A DNA stretch of 64,000 bases from Dipodascopsis uninucleata var. uninucleata. Its lineage: Eukaryota; Ascomycota; Lipomycetes; Lipomycetales; Lipomycetaceae. The translations under genes were made by a program, and so were the position numbers. The stretch covers positions 1,302,001 to 1,366,000 of the forward strand of contig JAJLTO010000002.1 in NCBI GenBank assembly GCA_030568195.1. Direction: 5' to 3'. Under the pieces are notes generated by a model that ran no database searches, was not told the DNA's origin, and saw nothing but the letters and a program-made list of their open reading frames with translations. Each line of letters starts with the position of its first letter. Position 1 is the stretch's first letter. Shown here in pieces: positions 23,424 to 33,992 of this stretch.

Positions 23424-24204
23424 TGAGATACATTTAGATCACATTGTCATGACTAATACATCCTTGTCGATCCTCACGAATACTGCCTTGTAGAGATAGA
23501 TATTATGATGCATAATTTTTTTCTCAGAGTGAGAAGTAGACTTAGTTTCACTTCTGTGTTTGTTTGTACCATAATGTTTACGACCATAGCTCTTTGAAGC
23601 TAAATATCAGAGTACGTATTGGAATCCCACTTATATTGACTGGAAATGACTTATGTTTGTGAGTGTGTAGAATTGCAAGTCACTGTTCCTTTTATTTATT
23701 ACTATTGCATATATGTTTTTGTTTCACCAATCGTTGTACTGTCCATTATTTTTCTGGCGGATGTGACTTATAGCCATTTTTCTAAAATTTGTCAGCCGAA
23801 TATTTCATTTTAAATGATATATATCAACTCCTTTTTTGATTGAAAAATTCTTTTCATAAAACAACGTCATTATAAGATATTAATAATTCAGAACCGTTGA
23901 TTTCTGAGTTCTATTTCTGGTATAGAGTCAAATTGAACAAAAGCACACAAAATCTCTAAGCGTAGATCATAAATAAAAATCAAATCGTTATAACAAATGC
24001 TGTGTATGCATAATTACATAATATCTTCAGTCACATTCTTAATGAACTTCCAAAATTGTTAAACCAGAATTAAGATTTTTTAGTATATAGTGTAGCTGCT
24101 ACTATATGCCAGTTAAAGATTTACAAATATACATCTAAAATAACTAAAGGAATCATTACGTCACGATTCCCTATATTACACCGCTAGCAAAGGAAAAGAG
24201 TATA
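23424..24204. other. Convergent 3' interval
   Basis: AT-rich DNA between the CKB1 stop and the mannosyltransferase stop. I saw no gene, RNA or repeat here. Confidence 0.5.
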
Positions 24205-25487
24205 TCAATCTGCATGAACATACTTTACAAAATTCTCTAAGCAGTTTTCGCGATTGAGGTGCTCTGCATCTGTGAATCTTCCAGCTTTGCACCCGTGGCA
24301 TTTAATAGACTGTGGACAGTTATAATATGGCATGTGCAGATAGCCTATATCTTTAAACCAGTGGATCTTTGATCTGTCAAGGAATAAACCAACTCCAATA
24401 CTATGAATAGGAGCATCACCCCATCTCTCATAAAAAAATCCACCATCTCGATCTAGATACTGGAAGTATTCATCATATGCATCAGAACGGAAAAAATCCA
24501 TATCTCCAATTTCAAAATTGCTCCAAAAGTGGCAAGTAGAATAGCCATTAGCTATCTTGAAATGATTAGGTCGAGAACTTTGATCTGTTAGCCACGCCAT
24601 GGAATTGTTTGGATGTACGTATTCCGGATGTTCTGCTATAAATTGCATAGTAGTAGGCCACAGATGGCGAATACTTTGTGGAGAGTCATAGATATTGATT
24701 ACGTAGCCATATGCTTTATCATTATCCTGCATGTATCTGAAAACATCGTAATCGATATCACAGTAATATTTAGTGTTGGGCTCAATTCTCCAATACCATC
24801 GTATATCTTTAAGCGCTGGATGTTTGTAAAACATACCGGAATTCCATCTGCACATTCTGTGATAGCTCAGCTTCTTTGCATATTGAATGTTATCTTCAAC
24901 AAGAATCTCATTAGAGACTGCCTCAATATCTGGATTAATGTGTGAAGGAGTATCCCAATGCTCTCGAGGAATTACTTCTATATAACATGACGTATAAATC
25001 AGTTACTTCTCAGACTTCAGCTTGGACAAATAAATATCTTACCATATCTGCACTCGGCCCTCGTCGCTGCTTTTGTCGCTCTCTTGAACTGTTCAGTAAA
25101 TGGCTCATCGTTAAAAAATGTCCATGGATAATTGAACTTTGAATTGAAAGTTCGTTCAACATCACGCATAGTTCTAACGATTCCCATAAGCTCTGAATTC
25201 CGAACCAGAGAAAGCAATGTTGCATTTGCTCTAGGTGTAGCATTCCCAGCTCTAGTTAGAATACCTTTAGGTTCGCCGACATCTTCTAATAACGCATGAT
25301 AGATCTCTCCAGATGCTGGAGTCGCATTTGGTAGTTCTTTATCATTTGTAACTACCTTTACTTTATCCACTATGCTATCAGAGCCATTTATTTGATTTCT
25401 AGTGCCTCTAGAGAGAAAAACCCCGAGAGCAGACAGTAATCCTACGGTCACTAGAACTAATAGAGGCAGGCGTCGAGATATTCGCAT
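24205..25487 (-). CDS. KTR: Golgi alpha-1,2-mannosyltransferase of the KRE2/MNT1/KTR family (GT15)
   Basis: Two exons, 25487-25043 and 24977-24205, give 405 aa, the usual size of GT15 enzymes. The N-terminus is that of a type II Golgi membrane protein: basic MRISRR then a hydrophobic segment LPLLVLVTVGLLSALGVFL (residues 7-25) and a stem region. Catalytic-domain landmarks follow: NYPWTFFNDEPFTEQFKRAT, VIPREHWDTP, HRMCRWNSGMFYKHPAL, RIEPNTKYYCDIDYDVFRYM, NGYSTCHFWSNFEIGDMDFF, GGFFYERWGDAPIHSIGVGL, and a final Cys-containing segment (CPQSIKCHGC). These enzymes transfer mannose from GDP-mannose to O- and N-linked glycans in the Golgi lumen. Which KTR member it is cannot be told; the symbol is family-level. 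Confidence 0.93.
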
Positions 25488-25998
25488 CTTATCTCTGCTT
25501 ATAACGAACGATGTACTTCTGGGTAAGTATTCCCTATAAACCCAATAACGCTGAATTACTAAATCGCTATAATAAAGCTTTCGCAGAGCATTTATTATCT
25601 AGATTTGCTTTGCGTGAATTGAGGTTATTAATATATAATCTCGCCTCTAGCTCTTTACGCTGCTAGATTCTCGCCTAAAAATGTAGGCATGTCTTGCGTA
25701 ATGCAAATCATCGCGCTGATAAAGTTGTATACAAAACCCTCACTCGTTGCAAATGTATCAAACGTCACCGTTTTCAGCCGAATATGAGGGCAAAAACCAA
25801 TTCCGTCGCTCCATTCTAAATATTTGCCAATATAACACAAATAGAAATGATATTTCCGAATATGAGGCATATATTGAATATTATAGTTTAATCATAACCA
25901 CTAGTCGATCATTTGTTATTGAAAGCCCATGGTGATTGCAGGAAAATAAGTTAATAGTACAATTGCTATTCTATTGGAGACGCGTTTTGAGCACATAC

Positions 25999-26934
25999 AT
26001 GATTATAAAAATGGTATCCTATCCTCCAGTTAAGAACAAAAAGGTTGAGGATTTAGTGAAACATATATCAGGCTCTTCAAGTGTAAGTGAGATTGCTTAT
26101 TTTCATATGTGGCCAATGCTTAGTGAAGCGCGTGAGTGTCAATGCTCTATGGCCTCGTCTACTCCACGTCTTGACAGAGTAATTATATGTACGAACTGAA
26201 TGCTGAACATAATTCTAATCGAGATGTATCGGTAAATAGCCTCGTCAGCTAAAGAGATTAACTGAAAGAGCGAGAACGATTGCAATCGACCATAGATTCA
26301 CACGAGTTCCTCATACCGATGACGTAAAGGAAATATACGAAGGGTTAGTGAGGGAATACTATACAAGCGATTGTTTGAAAGAGCAAAAAAAAGAAATAAA
26401 ATAAAACTAATCCTCTATCTCTATATCCCCTATTTAGTCTCGTTGAAAAATACAGCGTGTGTGCACGAGATGATCTCGCTGAAGCCTTAAGTGCTCGGAT
26501 ACAAGTAGCCTTCCAGATGAAACCAAATTTTTATAGTGATCAGGCAAGTTGATTTTATATTTAAACAGCCTACAGTATACTTATATTATTATGCTATATA
26601 GACGAAAGTATCTGCTTTAGCATTGATTTTGAAATTTTCCCGCTCATCCGCATTGGAGAAAACTATACCCAACGAGATCATATCAAGCTCTTTGTTCAGC
26701 AGTTCGGACTCAAGATCACATGCCTTGGCTTGGCAAGACATCCTTCAAGAAGACCCTCTCGAGGGACAGCATTGGATGATACCCAGTGAAGAAGACGACG
26801 CTTCTGATTACGAGAGCTATGAAGAAGACAATGATTTAAATAATATAGAACCAGACCCATTAAAATCAAATACTACGAACAATGTGGACGACGACGACAG
26901 TGACTATGAATCTATTGACTTCAGAACCAAATAG
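25999..26934 (+). CDS. GCP5/Mod21 N-terminal-like protein lacking the GCP core
   Basis: Four exons, 25999-26082, 26249-26343, 26438-26543 and 26602-26934, join in phase to 205 aa. Exon 3 ends CAG|GCAAGT, so intron 3 is a GC-AG intron. The chain resembles the N-terminal domain of gamma-tubulin complex component 5 (GCP5/Mod21): AIDHRFTRVPHTDDVKEIYE, EKYSVCARDDLAEALSARI, then LAWQDILQEDPLEGQHWMIP and an acidic tail (SDYESYEEDNDL). In full-length relatives the GCP core of several hundred residues follows. Here a stop comes at 26934 and the HSP90 stop lies only 309 bp further on the other strand, so there is no room for that core. The start could also be ATG 26011. The family call is from memory of motif order and is moderate. 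Confidence 0.6.
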
Positions 26935-27243
26935 ACTATTTTCTTCATCTGTTATACTTAGACTAAGAGTGATTAGACCAAAGGGAACAAGAAAAAAACT
27001 ACGCAATGAACTTTTGAAAGTAATATTAAGATTAATAATTCCAATTACTTAACCATATATTTCTTTACACACGGATATGCTAACTATCGAAACAAAAATT
27101 TTTTAAAAGATTGCTATATAACTTCAAATTTCAAATTTAGTGCTGGCGCCTACCTTCACAATTGAGCCCTTTTACTCGCATTTCAAGTTTCCAACTGAAT
27201 CTTGTCTTCAATAGAATTTAAACAAGATCTATCCCTGCTACAT

Positions 27244-29346
27244 TTAATCAACCTCTTCCATAGCAGATTCAGCAGTGGCAGGCTCCTCAGTCACCTCAGC
27301 TGCTGGAGCTTTCTCAGTCTCGGTCTCGTCAATGTTCAAACCAAGTGAGATAAGTCTGTTAATTCTACTAGCGAAAGAATTTGGTTCCTCAAGGGAGAAT
27401 CCAGAGGTCAAAAGAGCAGTTTCATACAAAAGTGTGGTAAGATCTCTGACAGTGCGGTCATTTATGCCGTCAGCGTCAACCTTCTTTTTCAGCTCCTTAA
27501 TGATAGGAGACTTAGGTGAAATTTCAAAAGTCTTCTTAGAAGACATGTAAGAAGACATACTGGTATCGCGAAGAGCTTGAGCTTTCATGATACGTTCCAT
27601 GTTAGCAGACCAACCAAATTGACCAGTTCGGATAGCAGCTGGAGCATCAACAAGCTTGTGAGAAACAACGACTTTTTCAACCTTGTCGCCGAGAATTTCC
27701 TTAAGACTGCTAGCAAGAGGCTCGAATTCCTTAGTCTCTTCCTCCCGTGCCTTCTTCTCTTCTTCAGTTTCCTCGAGCTCATAATCCTTAGTAATATCCA
27801 CCAAAGTTTTACCTTCGAACTCCTTGAGTTGAGTCATAGCGTACTCATCAATAGGGTCGACCATGAAGAGAACCTCAAAATTCTTGGCCTTAAGAGCATC
27901 CAAGAATGGGGACTTCTCAACAGCTTTCAAACTTTCACCAGTAATATAGTAAATATTCTTCTGATGATCCTGCATTCTGGTGACGTAATCAGTCAAAGAG
28001 GTCATCTCATCACCAGACTTAGTAGAGTTATATCTCAAAAGCTTGGCAAGGGTAGATCTGTTCTGAGCGTCCTCGTGAATACCAAGCTTAATATTCTTGG
28101 AGAAAGCACTATAGAATTTATCAAACTGCTCGCGATCCTCAGCAATATCAGTGAACATTTCAAGAGTCTTCTTGACAATATTCTTTCTGATGACCTTCAA
28201 GATCTTATTCTGCTGAAGCATTTCACGAGAAAGATTAAGTGGAAGATCTTCAGAGTCAACAACACCTTTGATAAAGCCCAACCATTCTGGAATAAGTTCC
28301 TCACAGTCATCAGTGATGAAGACACGTCGGACATAGAGCTTGATATTGCTCTTCTTCTTCTTGGACTCGAAAAGATCAAATGGAGCACGTTTTGGAACGA
28401 AGAGAATAGCTCTAAATTCAAGTTGACCCTCGACCGAGAAATGCTTAACAGCAAGAGGGTCCTCCCAGTCATTAGAGATAGATTTGTAGAATGCTGCATA
28501 TTCTTCCTCAGTTATGTCAGATGGATTGCGAGTCCACAACGGCTTGGTCTTATTGAGCTCTTCATTCTCAGTAACAAGCTCCTTGATCTTCTTGACCTTC
28601 TTTCCGTCCTTATCCTCCTCCTCATCAATTTCCTCGATCTTTGGCTTCTTATCATCGTCCACATTCTCCTCTTCTTCGTTCTCTCCCTCAGGAACTTCCT
28701 TCTCAACTTCCTTGGTAACAACAAGTTGAATTGGATAAGCCACAAATTCTGAGTGACGCTTGACAATATCCTTGATTCTCTTCTCCTCAAGGTATTCCTT
28801 CTGGTCCTCCTTCAAGAACAATCTAATAATGGTACCTCTGGTAATTCTCTCATTAGTCTCATCGAGAGTAATAGTAAATCGGCCACCAGCAGATGACTCC
28901 CAAATGTACTGCTCGTCATCATTGTGCTTAGAGATGACCTGCACCCTGTCGGCAACAAGGAAAAGAGAATAGAAACCAACGCCGAACTGACCGATCATAG
29001 ACACATCAGCACCAGCAGAGAGCGCCTCCATGAAAGCCTTAGTACCAGACTTGGCAATGGTACCGAGATTGTTAACGAGATCAGCCTTGGTCATACCAAT
29101 ACCGGTATCTCGGATCTCAAGAGTACCAGCTTCCTTGTTAGGAGTGATTCGAATATACAAGTTTGGCTCAGTTGCAAGCTTCGATGGATCTGACAATCCC
29201 TCATATCTGATCTTGTCAAGAGCATCTGAGCAGTTAGAGATTAATTCACGCAAGAAGATTTCTTTATTTGAATAAACCGTGTTGATGATCAAACTCATCA
29301 ACTGAGAGATCTCTGCTTGAAATTCAAATGATTCTGACTCAGCCAT
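27244..29346 (-). CDS. HSP82: Cytosolic molecular chaperone HSP90
   Basis: Single exon, 700 aa from the ATG at 29346 ([20 protein letters not shown]); an in-frame ATG six codons upstream is less likely. The ATPase domain is complete: [42 protein letters not shown] and [18 protein letters not shown] charged linker of Glu/Lys/Asp follows (around 215-265), then the middle domain with [19 protein letters not shown], and the dimerisation domain. The protein ends with MEEVD, the TPR co-chaperone docking motif of cytosolic HSP90. It folds kinases, receptors and other clients and is essential in fungi. Codons are those of a highly expressed gene. Heat-shock-element-like repeats lie upstream. Its 3' end converges on the GCP5-like gene. 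Confidence 0.98.
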   Translation of the reverse strand: MAESESFEFQAEISQLMSLIINTVYSNKEIFLRELISNCSDALDKIRYEGLSDPSKLATEPNLYIRITPNKEAGTLEIRDTGIGMTKADLVNNLGTIAKSGTKAFMEALSAGADVSMIGQFGVGFYSLFLVADRVQVISKHNDDEQYIWESSAGGRFTITLDETNERITRGTIIRLFLKEDQKEYLEEKRIKDIVKRHSEFVAYPIQLVVTKEVEKEVPEGENEEEENVDDDKKPKIEEIDEEEDKDGKKVKKIKELVTENEELNKTKPLWTRNPSDITEEEYAAFYKSISNDWEDPLAVKHFSVEGQLEFRAILFVPKRAPFDLFESKKKKSNIKLYVRRVFITDDCEELIPEWLGFIKGVVDSEDLPLNLSREMLQQNKILKVIRKNIVKKTLEMFTDIAEDREQFDKFYSAFSKNIKLGIHEDAQNRSTLAKLLRYNSTKSGDEMTSLTDYVTRMQDHQKNIYYITGESLKAVEKSPFLDALKAKNFEVLFMVDPIDEYAMTQLKEFEGKTLVDITKDYELEETEEEKKAREEETKEFEPLASSLKEILGDKVEKVVVSHKLVDAPAAIRTGQFGWSANMERIMKAQALRDTSMSSYMSSKKTFEISPKSPIIKELKKKVDADGINDRTVRDLTTLLYETALLTSGFSLEEPNSFASRINRLISLGLNIDETETEKAPAAEVTEEPATAESAMEEVD

Positions 29347-29597
29347 CTTGTTTACTGTATACAACTAATATTCTGTATAAAATAATCTATCTGTCGATTA
29401 AAAATATGATAAACTATTCAAAATAATTAAGACGAACAAAAGACAATGGCAGTTTCGTATGAAAAACGCTTTTAACAATTCACAGTTGATAGTCAATGTC
29501 CACAAAAGATTTAGAATGGTTTTAGGAGTAGAAAAAATTTTTGATCTCGAGTCGCGATCCTCAAAAATAAATGTATTGCCAGCGTTCACCTTTTTTT

Positions 29598-29787
29598 TTC
29601 TGGCATGTTCTATGATCTTCCAACATGTGCTATGTGAGCGTGGCCGAGAAAATGCTGGAACCACTAATAGTACACTATCATCAATAAATATTGCATTTAT
29701 ACCATAAACGCTTATAAGTTTAATTAGATGAATCAATATATTTTCTGATGGTTCCACGGATAGATCTGACCAATTTCTAGAGTGTTC
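29598..29787 (-). promoter_or_regulatory. Heat-shock-element-like repeats upstream of HSP90
   Basis: TTC recurs at exact 10-bp spacing at 29598-29600, 29608-29610 and 29618-29620, with degenerate GAA-type units between (GCA, TGA). A second site, TTCTAGAGTGTTC at 29775-29787, fits TTCnnGAAnnTTC with one mismatch. These are 250-440 bp upstream of the HSP90 ATG. The HSF1 binding element is alternating nGAAn units, so both are plausible HSF sites; no binding evidence exists here. Confidence 0.5.
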
Positions 29788-30584
29788 GCGTGGACAGGTG
29801 ATATGACTTACACTTTTTAATTATGGTTAAGAATACGTCTTAGATACAAGTCGCATAGAAGATATCAGCAATTATACTAGAAAACTATTCATGACTGGAG
29901 ATATTGGTTGCTGATAGGGTCTTAGCAGAATAAATTGCTCGTCAGGGTTTCTCTAGATATTAATCTTTGCTTGGAAACTATATTACGAGTAGAACATATG
30001 TTATTAGGTGAGGATCAATCGCAAATATCGATCACGAAATCGGCAGACGTAGTAGAGTTGATTGCATCCAAGTGAGAACCCAGATATAGAGCCGCGACAC
30101 ATCGTTATTACATGATATGGGAAATAGCCGAATATAGAAAACACTAGAACCTTTAGAACTTTTACCAGCAACTGTAAGGAAAATATCAGCTATCTGTATG
30201 CAATTCCATATGCATAAAAAGACTCAACAGTGGGCAAATGCAATAGACGTTTTTGCTCAGTATATGGTGTAAACTATTATAGCATAAATGATTGTTAAGG
30301 TCTATAACAGTAATGAATCATGCAGTCACTGTAGAAACTATAAAATCAAATGTGACAGGGTCGTCGTCCATATTAGCTAGCTTAAGCATATCAATAGTCA
30401 CAGTACAAACTTGAAATTAATAAAAATAACATATGAATTATAGAACCGCATCAAAAGTGTAGAAAGCAGAAATTGAAAAATATAACAACATTAATAAGAA
30501 CAGCAGAAGAGGAATGAATAAACAGCCAAATTTAACTTTACGAAAATATGCAGACAAACCAATAGGCGAATCAACTCGAAATAC
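29788..30584. other. Intergenic region between HSP90 promoter and VPS5
   Basis: AT-rich DNA with no reading frame, RNA gene or repeat that I can support. The left part is probably still HSP90 promoter and the right part the VPS5 3' region. Confidence 0.45.
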
Positions 30585-32504
30585 TTATACTTGTTGTGGT
30601 GCCTGGGGTGGTTGTGGCTCGCTAAAACCTTGTCTCTCGTAAAACGTCTCCCATAGCTCAATAGCTTCCTTCTGACTCTCAACTGCACTTTCCAGGTAAG
30701 TTTCCACACTGGCTCGAAAATCCTCTATCTTCTCCTTCTGAAACTTGTCAAATTCTATCTTGATAGTCTTGCATATGTCGTCGTATGCAACTCGTAGATT
30801 GTAGACCCGTCGTTCATGTTCTGTAACCTCCTCTTGAAGAAGATTCAATCTATCCTGAGGCGTCTTGCCCTGTCGCAATGCTCTAGCGAGATACTGTTGT
30901 CTCTTGATCAGCTCCTGCTCTGCAGCTTGCCAAGTCAAGAACGATTTCTGTCTTTGAATGAAAACCGCCTTGATAGAGTCGATCATCCGAACATATTCGT
31001 CTACAGTGTCACCCAACGTCAGCATATCTTGCAATCCTTGTCTTTCATGTAAATCTCTCACACGCTGTTCAACATCCGACAGTCCAGCAAGAGCGCTAGA
31101 AAGTGGCCTCGAAAGTTCAACTTCTGACAACAATTGAAGACCAACAGCGAATTCAGCAGTGCTATCGGCGAGTTCTTTGCGCTGCACAATTACAGTATCC
31201 AAAGCTTTTGAAAGAGCACGAAGTTGAAGGTCTAGCGCCTCAATATACGCCTTCTTGTCCATAAACCACTCATCAGTCTCTACGAATTTTCCGGTGAACT
31301 GAAAAGCGCTACCTATGCTACCAATGAAGCCACCTTTGCTAGAACCTTCACCAGATGCGAGCAGACGCTCCTTGTTCCTAATGTCGCTATTCAACGTATC
31401 ACTCTCTAGGAAAAGTTTTAAATCAGGGTCGTGTTGCAGAACAGGATGTTGAGCAATTTTATTAAGCATCTTCTCGAGAGCCGTTCGTCGAGCTTCAACG
31501 AAATTCTCATCAAATCGACCTACTATTTGCTTCTCAGGTGGTGCCGGAATAATGATACCAGGATGATTATGATTCAGTTGATGATAGATCCATCGAAAAT
31601 CTTTGTATCGTCGAGTTACACTGAAATCTGAGTATCGGTAAGCCTTTGATGTAGTTTTAGTATGGACGTTATAAACAGTATGCGCTGATGCAAGATCGCC
31701 GACTTTAATAGGATCGCCAACACTAATCTCAAACGTAGGATTTGCAGCTTGCTCAACTGGTATATGTCTAGCAATGGATGATGATGTTGCTGTCAAAGAA
31801 GGATTTAAAATGCTAATAGATGCAGCCGCCTGAGCTTCTTCGCCCACTGTTTTCATGCGAGAGGCCCATGAATTAGCATTCGTTGGTAATTGTTCCGGTT
31901 GCACATCCTTTTCCTCATCTTTGGGGTCCTCCTCTGGTGGATCATCTACTAGAGGCCCGAGAGGGTTAGCGACTGGATCAATATTCTCGAAGAGAACACT
32001 AGCAGACGAAGCAGCAACTGGAACGGTAGATCCAGCAGGAAGTGATGCCTTTCGTGAACGAGCCATGCGAAGAGCACGAGCACGAGAAGCTGCGGCTGCT
32101 TGGGCAGTATAGCCTGCCGTTGAAGGTTTCTGGGCTAAATCTTCTTCATCATCGGTGCTGTTTCGCTTTACGTCTTCACCCTCGGGATTGGCTCGATTGT
32201 CATTATCCTTATCATCTTCGTCATCTTCTTTAGCCACTGGCGAGTTATTATCTATGATACATTTTGTCTGTTAGATCATCTCACAAACGTGAGAGCAAAC
32301 ATATCGCTCCCTAGAGCTTATCTATGTTTTTGAAGAATTGCAACCCCGTAGTTCTATTGATGAACCACCCGTTGGGTACACTGTAGACTGGTAGCAAAAC
32401 ATACCTTCTATAGGAGGTGGTGAAGCTGCTGGAGACATATGTTTCAATGGGTTCGATGAAGGCAAGTCGTCCCACTGAGATGCAGTTAAGTCCTCTGGAT
32501 CCAT
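30585..32504 (-). CDS. VPS5: Retromer-associated sorting nexin VPS5/SNX1
   Basis: Two exons, 32504-32405 and 32251-30585, give 588 aa. The join reads MDPEDLTASQWDDLP through PPPIED and NNSPVAKEDD. An acidic, disordered region precedes a PX domain (about residues 205-320) with VYNVHTKTTSKAY, FSVTRRYKDFRWIYHQL and PPEKQIVGRFDENFVEARR, containing the RRYKDF and PPEK residues that bind phosphatidylinositol 3-phosphate. A VPS5-type BAR domain follows (about 345-575), with ADSTAEFAVGLQLLSEVE and a long coiled coil ending near ELWETFYERQGF. VPS5 tubulates endosomal membrane together with VPS17 and the VPS26-29-35 trimer to recycle receptors to the Golgi. The trimer subunit VPS26 is encoded 16 kb away in this window. 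A TTAGGGT box lies at 32652-32658, about 150 bp before the start. Confidence 0.95.
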
Positions 32505-33113
32505 TTTGTAAATATATAATCTGCCTTATTGTCCGGGATTTGTCACTAAGGGCCTATGTTACTAGATCTGCAAACGAACTCAAAGGAGCAATCTCATATT
32601 TGAGTACAGTTCTTGTCTCTCTAGTTAATAGTTTATGTTGCAATACAGTGGTTAGGGTATCATAGTGGAGCTGCTAATGCTGACGATTGTATCTATTATA
32701 TCATACATTAGCTGAAAGCAAAGCGGCGAAGGACAAAGCTGGAGAATTTTGTAGAAAGTCAAGGACACTACAGGAAATGTCCTTTGGCGCCAATAGGCAA
32801 GTAGATAATTAGGTTTCTGCTCTGAGTATATACTAGAATAGAAATAAGGTCGATAAAGTTCTCATAGTCGGAGCGCATAAATAAAAAATATCATAAATGT
32901 GTAATCTAAGGATTCGATCAAGTGAGAATTGAAGAGAATAAGTCAATTGGCTCATCATATATAACAGAAGTATCTACAATTAATAAGAACAATGATGAGC
33001 ACTTAACATCGTTGTACAGCTTGTCAACCAGCCACTACCGAAATTATTAGATTCATATATACAACGCTTGAGAACTGTAGCTTTTAGGCCCGAGCACGAA
33101 AATCTTGTATGAA
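32505..33113. other. Promoter of VPS5 and 3' region of MRPL36-like gene
   Basis: Contains the TTAGGGT box at 32652-32658. No supported gene or RNA was seen in the rest. Confidence 0.45.
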
Positions 33114-33650
33114 TTAATATCTTCTATTCTTCTTCGTCAGAATCTTAGCTCTTGTGTTTGGCTTATAATCTGAGTCCTCCATTATGCTCATCATATCATC
33201 CATAGAAATGTCATCCACATCTGCAGACGGAGTGTCGTTTGACTCACTAGCTTCCTCACCAACAAAATTGTACTTCTTATTAAATTTCGAGATCTTTCCA
33301 CCGGTCTCAGACTGAACTGTCTTAAGGCCCTCGACTTGTGGATTCCATAGTGGATGCACTCTTTGGTCTCTTAAATATCTCCATTCTACTCTAGGATATT
33401 GCGATTGTCTAACATATGTCGAACCATCCGAAAGCTCCACGAGGCAATCAAAATTATAATAGATAGCCGGTCTTGTCTCACCAAACTTGTACTTTCGTTT
33501 TGGTCTTCTAGAGGACAATAGAGAAGCGCATCTCTTTTGATTATTTCGCAATATTCTAACAGGCTCTCTGGCTGGCGCCAATCCACCGATTCCAAAGACA
33601 GTAGTCGAAAGTATTGACATACCACGTAATCCTAGCACTAGCCTATTCAT
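33114..33650 (-). CDS. MRPL36: Mitochondrial large-subunit ribosomal protein bL31m (MRPL36-like)
   Basis: Single exon, 178 aa. The first 45 residues are hydrophobic and basic with few acids, a mitochondrial presequence. The bL31m core is clear at about 48-105: SRRPKRKYKFGETRPAIYYN, FDCLVELSDGSTYVRQSQYP, RVEWRYLRDQRVHPLWNP. Yeast Mrpl36 has the same order (RP.IY..F...VELSDGS, then the DQR.NPLWNP element). The C-terminal third is acidic and ends in a basic KILTKKNRRY. It is divergent from the AcrB-like gene, with 342 bp between the two starts. Confidence 0.88.
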   Translation of the reverse strand: MNRLVLGLRGMSILSTTVFGIGGLAPAREPVRILRNNQKRCASLLSSRRPKRKYKFGETRPAIYYNFDCLVELSDGSTYVRQSQYPRVEWRYLRDQRVHPLWNPQVEGLKTVQSETGGKISKFNKKYNFVGEEASESNDTPSADVDDISMDDMMSIMEDSDYKPNTRAKILTKKNRRY

Positions 33651-33992
33651 TCTGTATTTACAATCAATAAATTAGCTCAGCTCGATAAATTTCTAGCTTC
33701 TATAGAGATTCTTCGGGATTTCCACTGCACTTCCTGCTTGCGATGTTTCAACGGTATATAAACAAGATATGAGCTTCAAAAAGTTTTTTGGAGGCTCCCA
33801 TAATATCACGTGATCTGCATCTCTCATTAGTTAACATGATATTCAAGAGAAAAAAATGCTGTTCACTCATCTTCCTTTCCAACCCACAACTAAATACTTT
33901 TCAGACGCGTACAAATTGGTAGCAATAAAAAGTGGTCGAGTGCATGAAATTTTCTGTGGCTTACAGATAGGCTACGTTTGAGACCGTTCTCC
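33651..33992. promoter_or_regulatory. Short divergent promoter with one ACGCGT box
   Basis: The 342-bp gap between the bL31m start and the AcrB-like start. It contains one MCB-type ACGCGT at 33905-33910, 83 bp before the AcrB-like ATG, and a palindromic TCACGTGA at 33807-33814 that contains an E-box CACGTG core. Single sites are weak evidence of regulation. Confidence 0.4.

Noticed and set aside
26935-27243. Further exons of the GCP5-like gene before HSP90
   Set aside because: Only 309 bp are available and no open frame there resembles a GCP core.
27577-28752. Long plus-strand frame of 391 codons inside HSP90
   Set aside because: It is the antisense of the strongly codon-biased HSP90 gene; the Leu/Ser-rich translation is an artefact of that bias.
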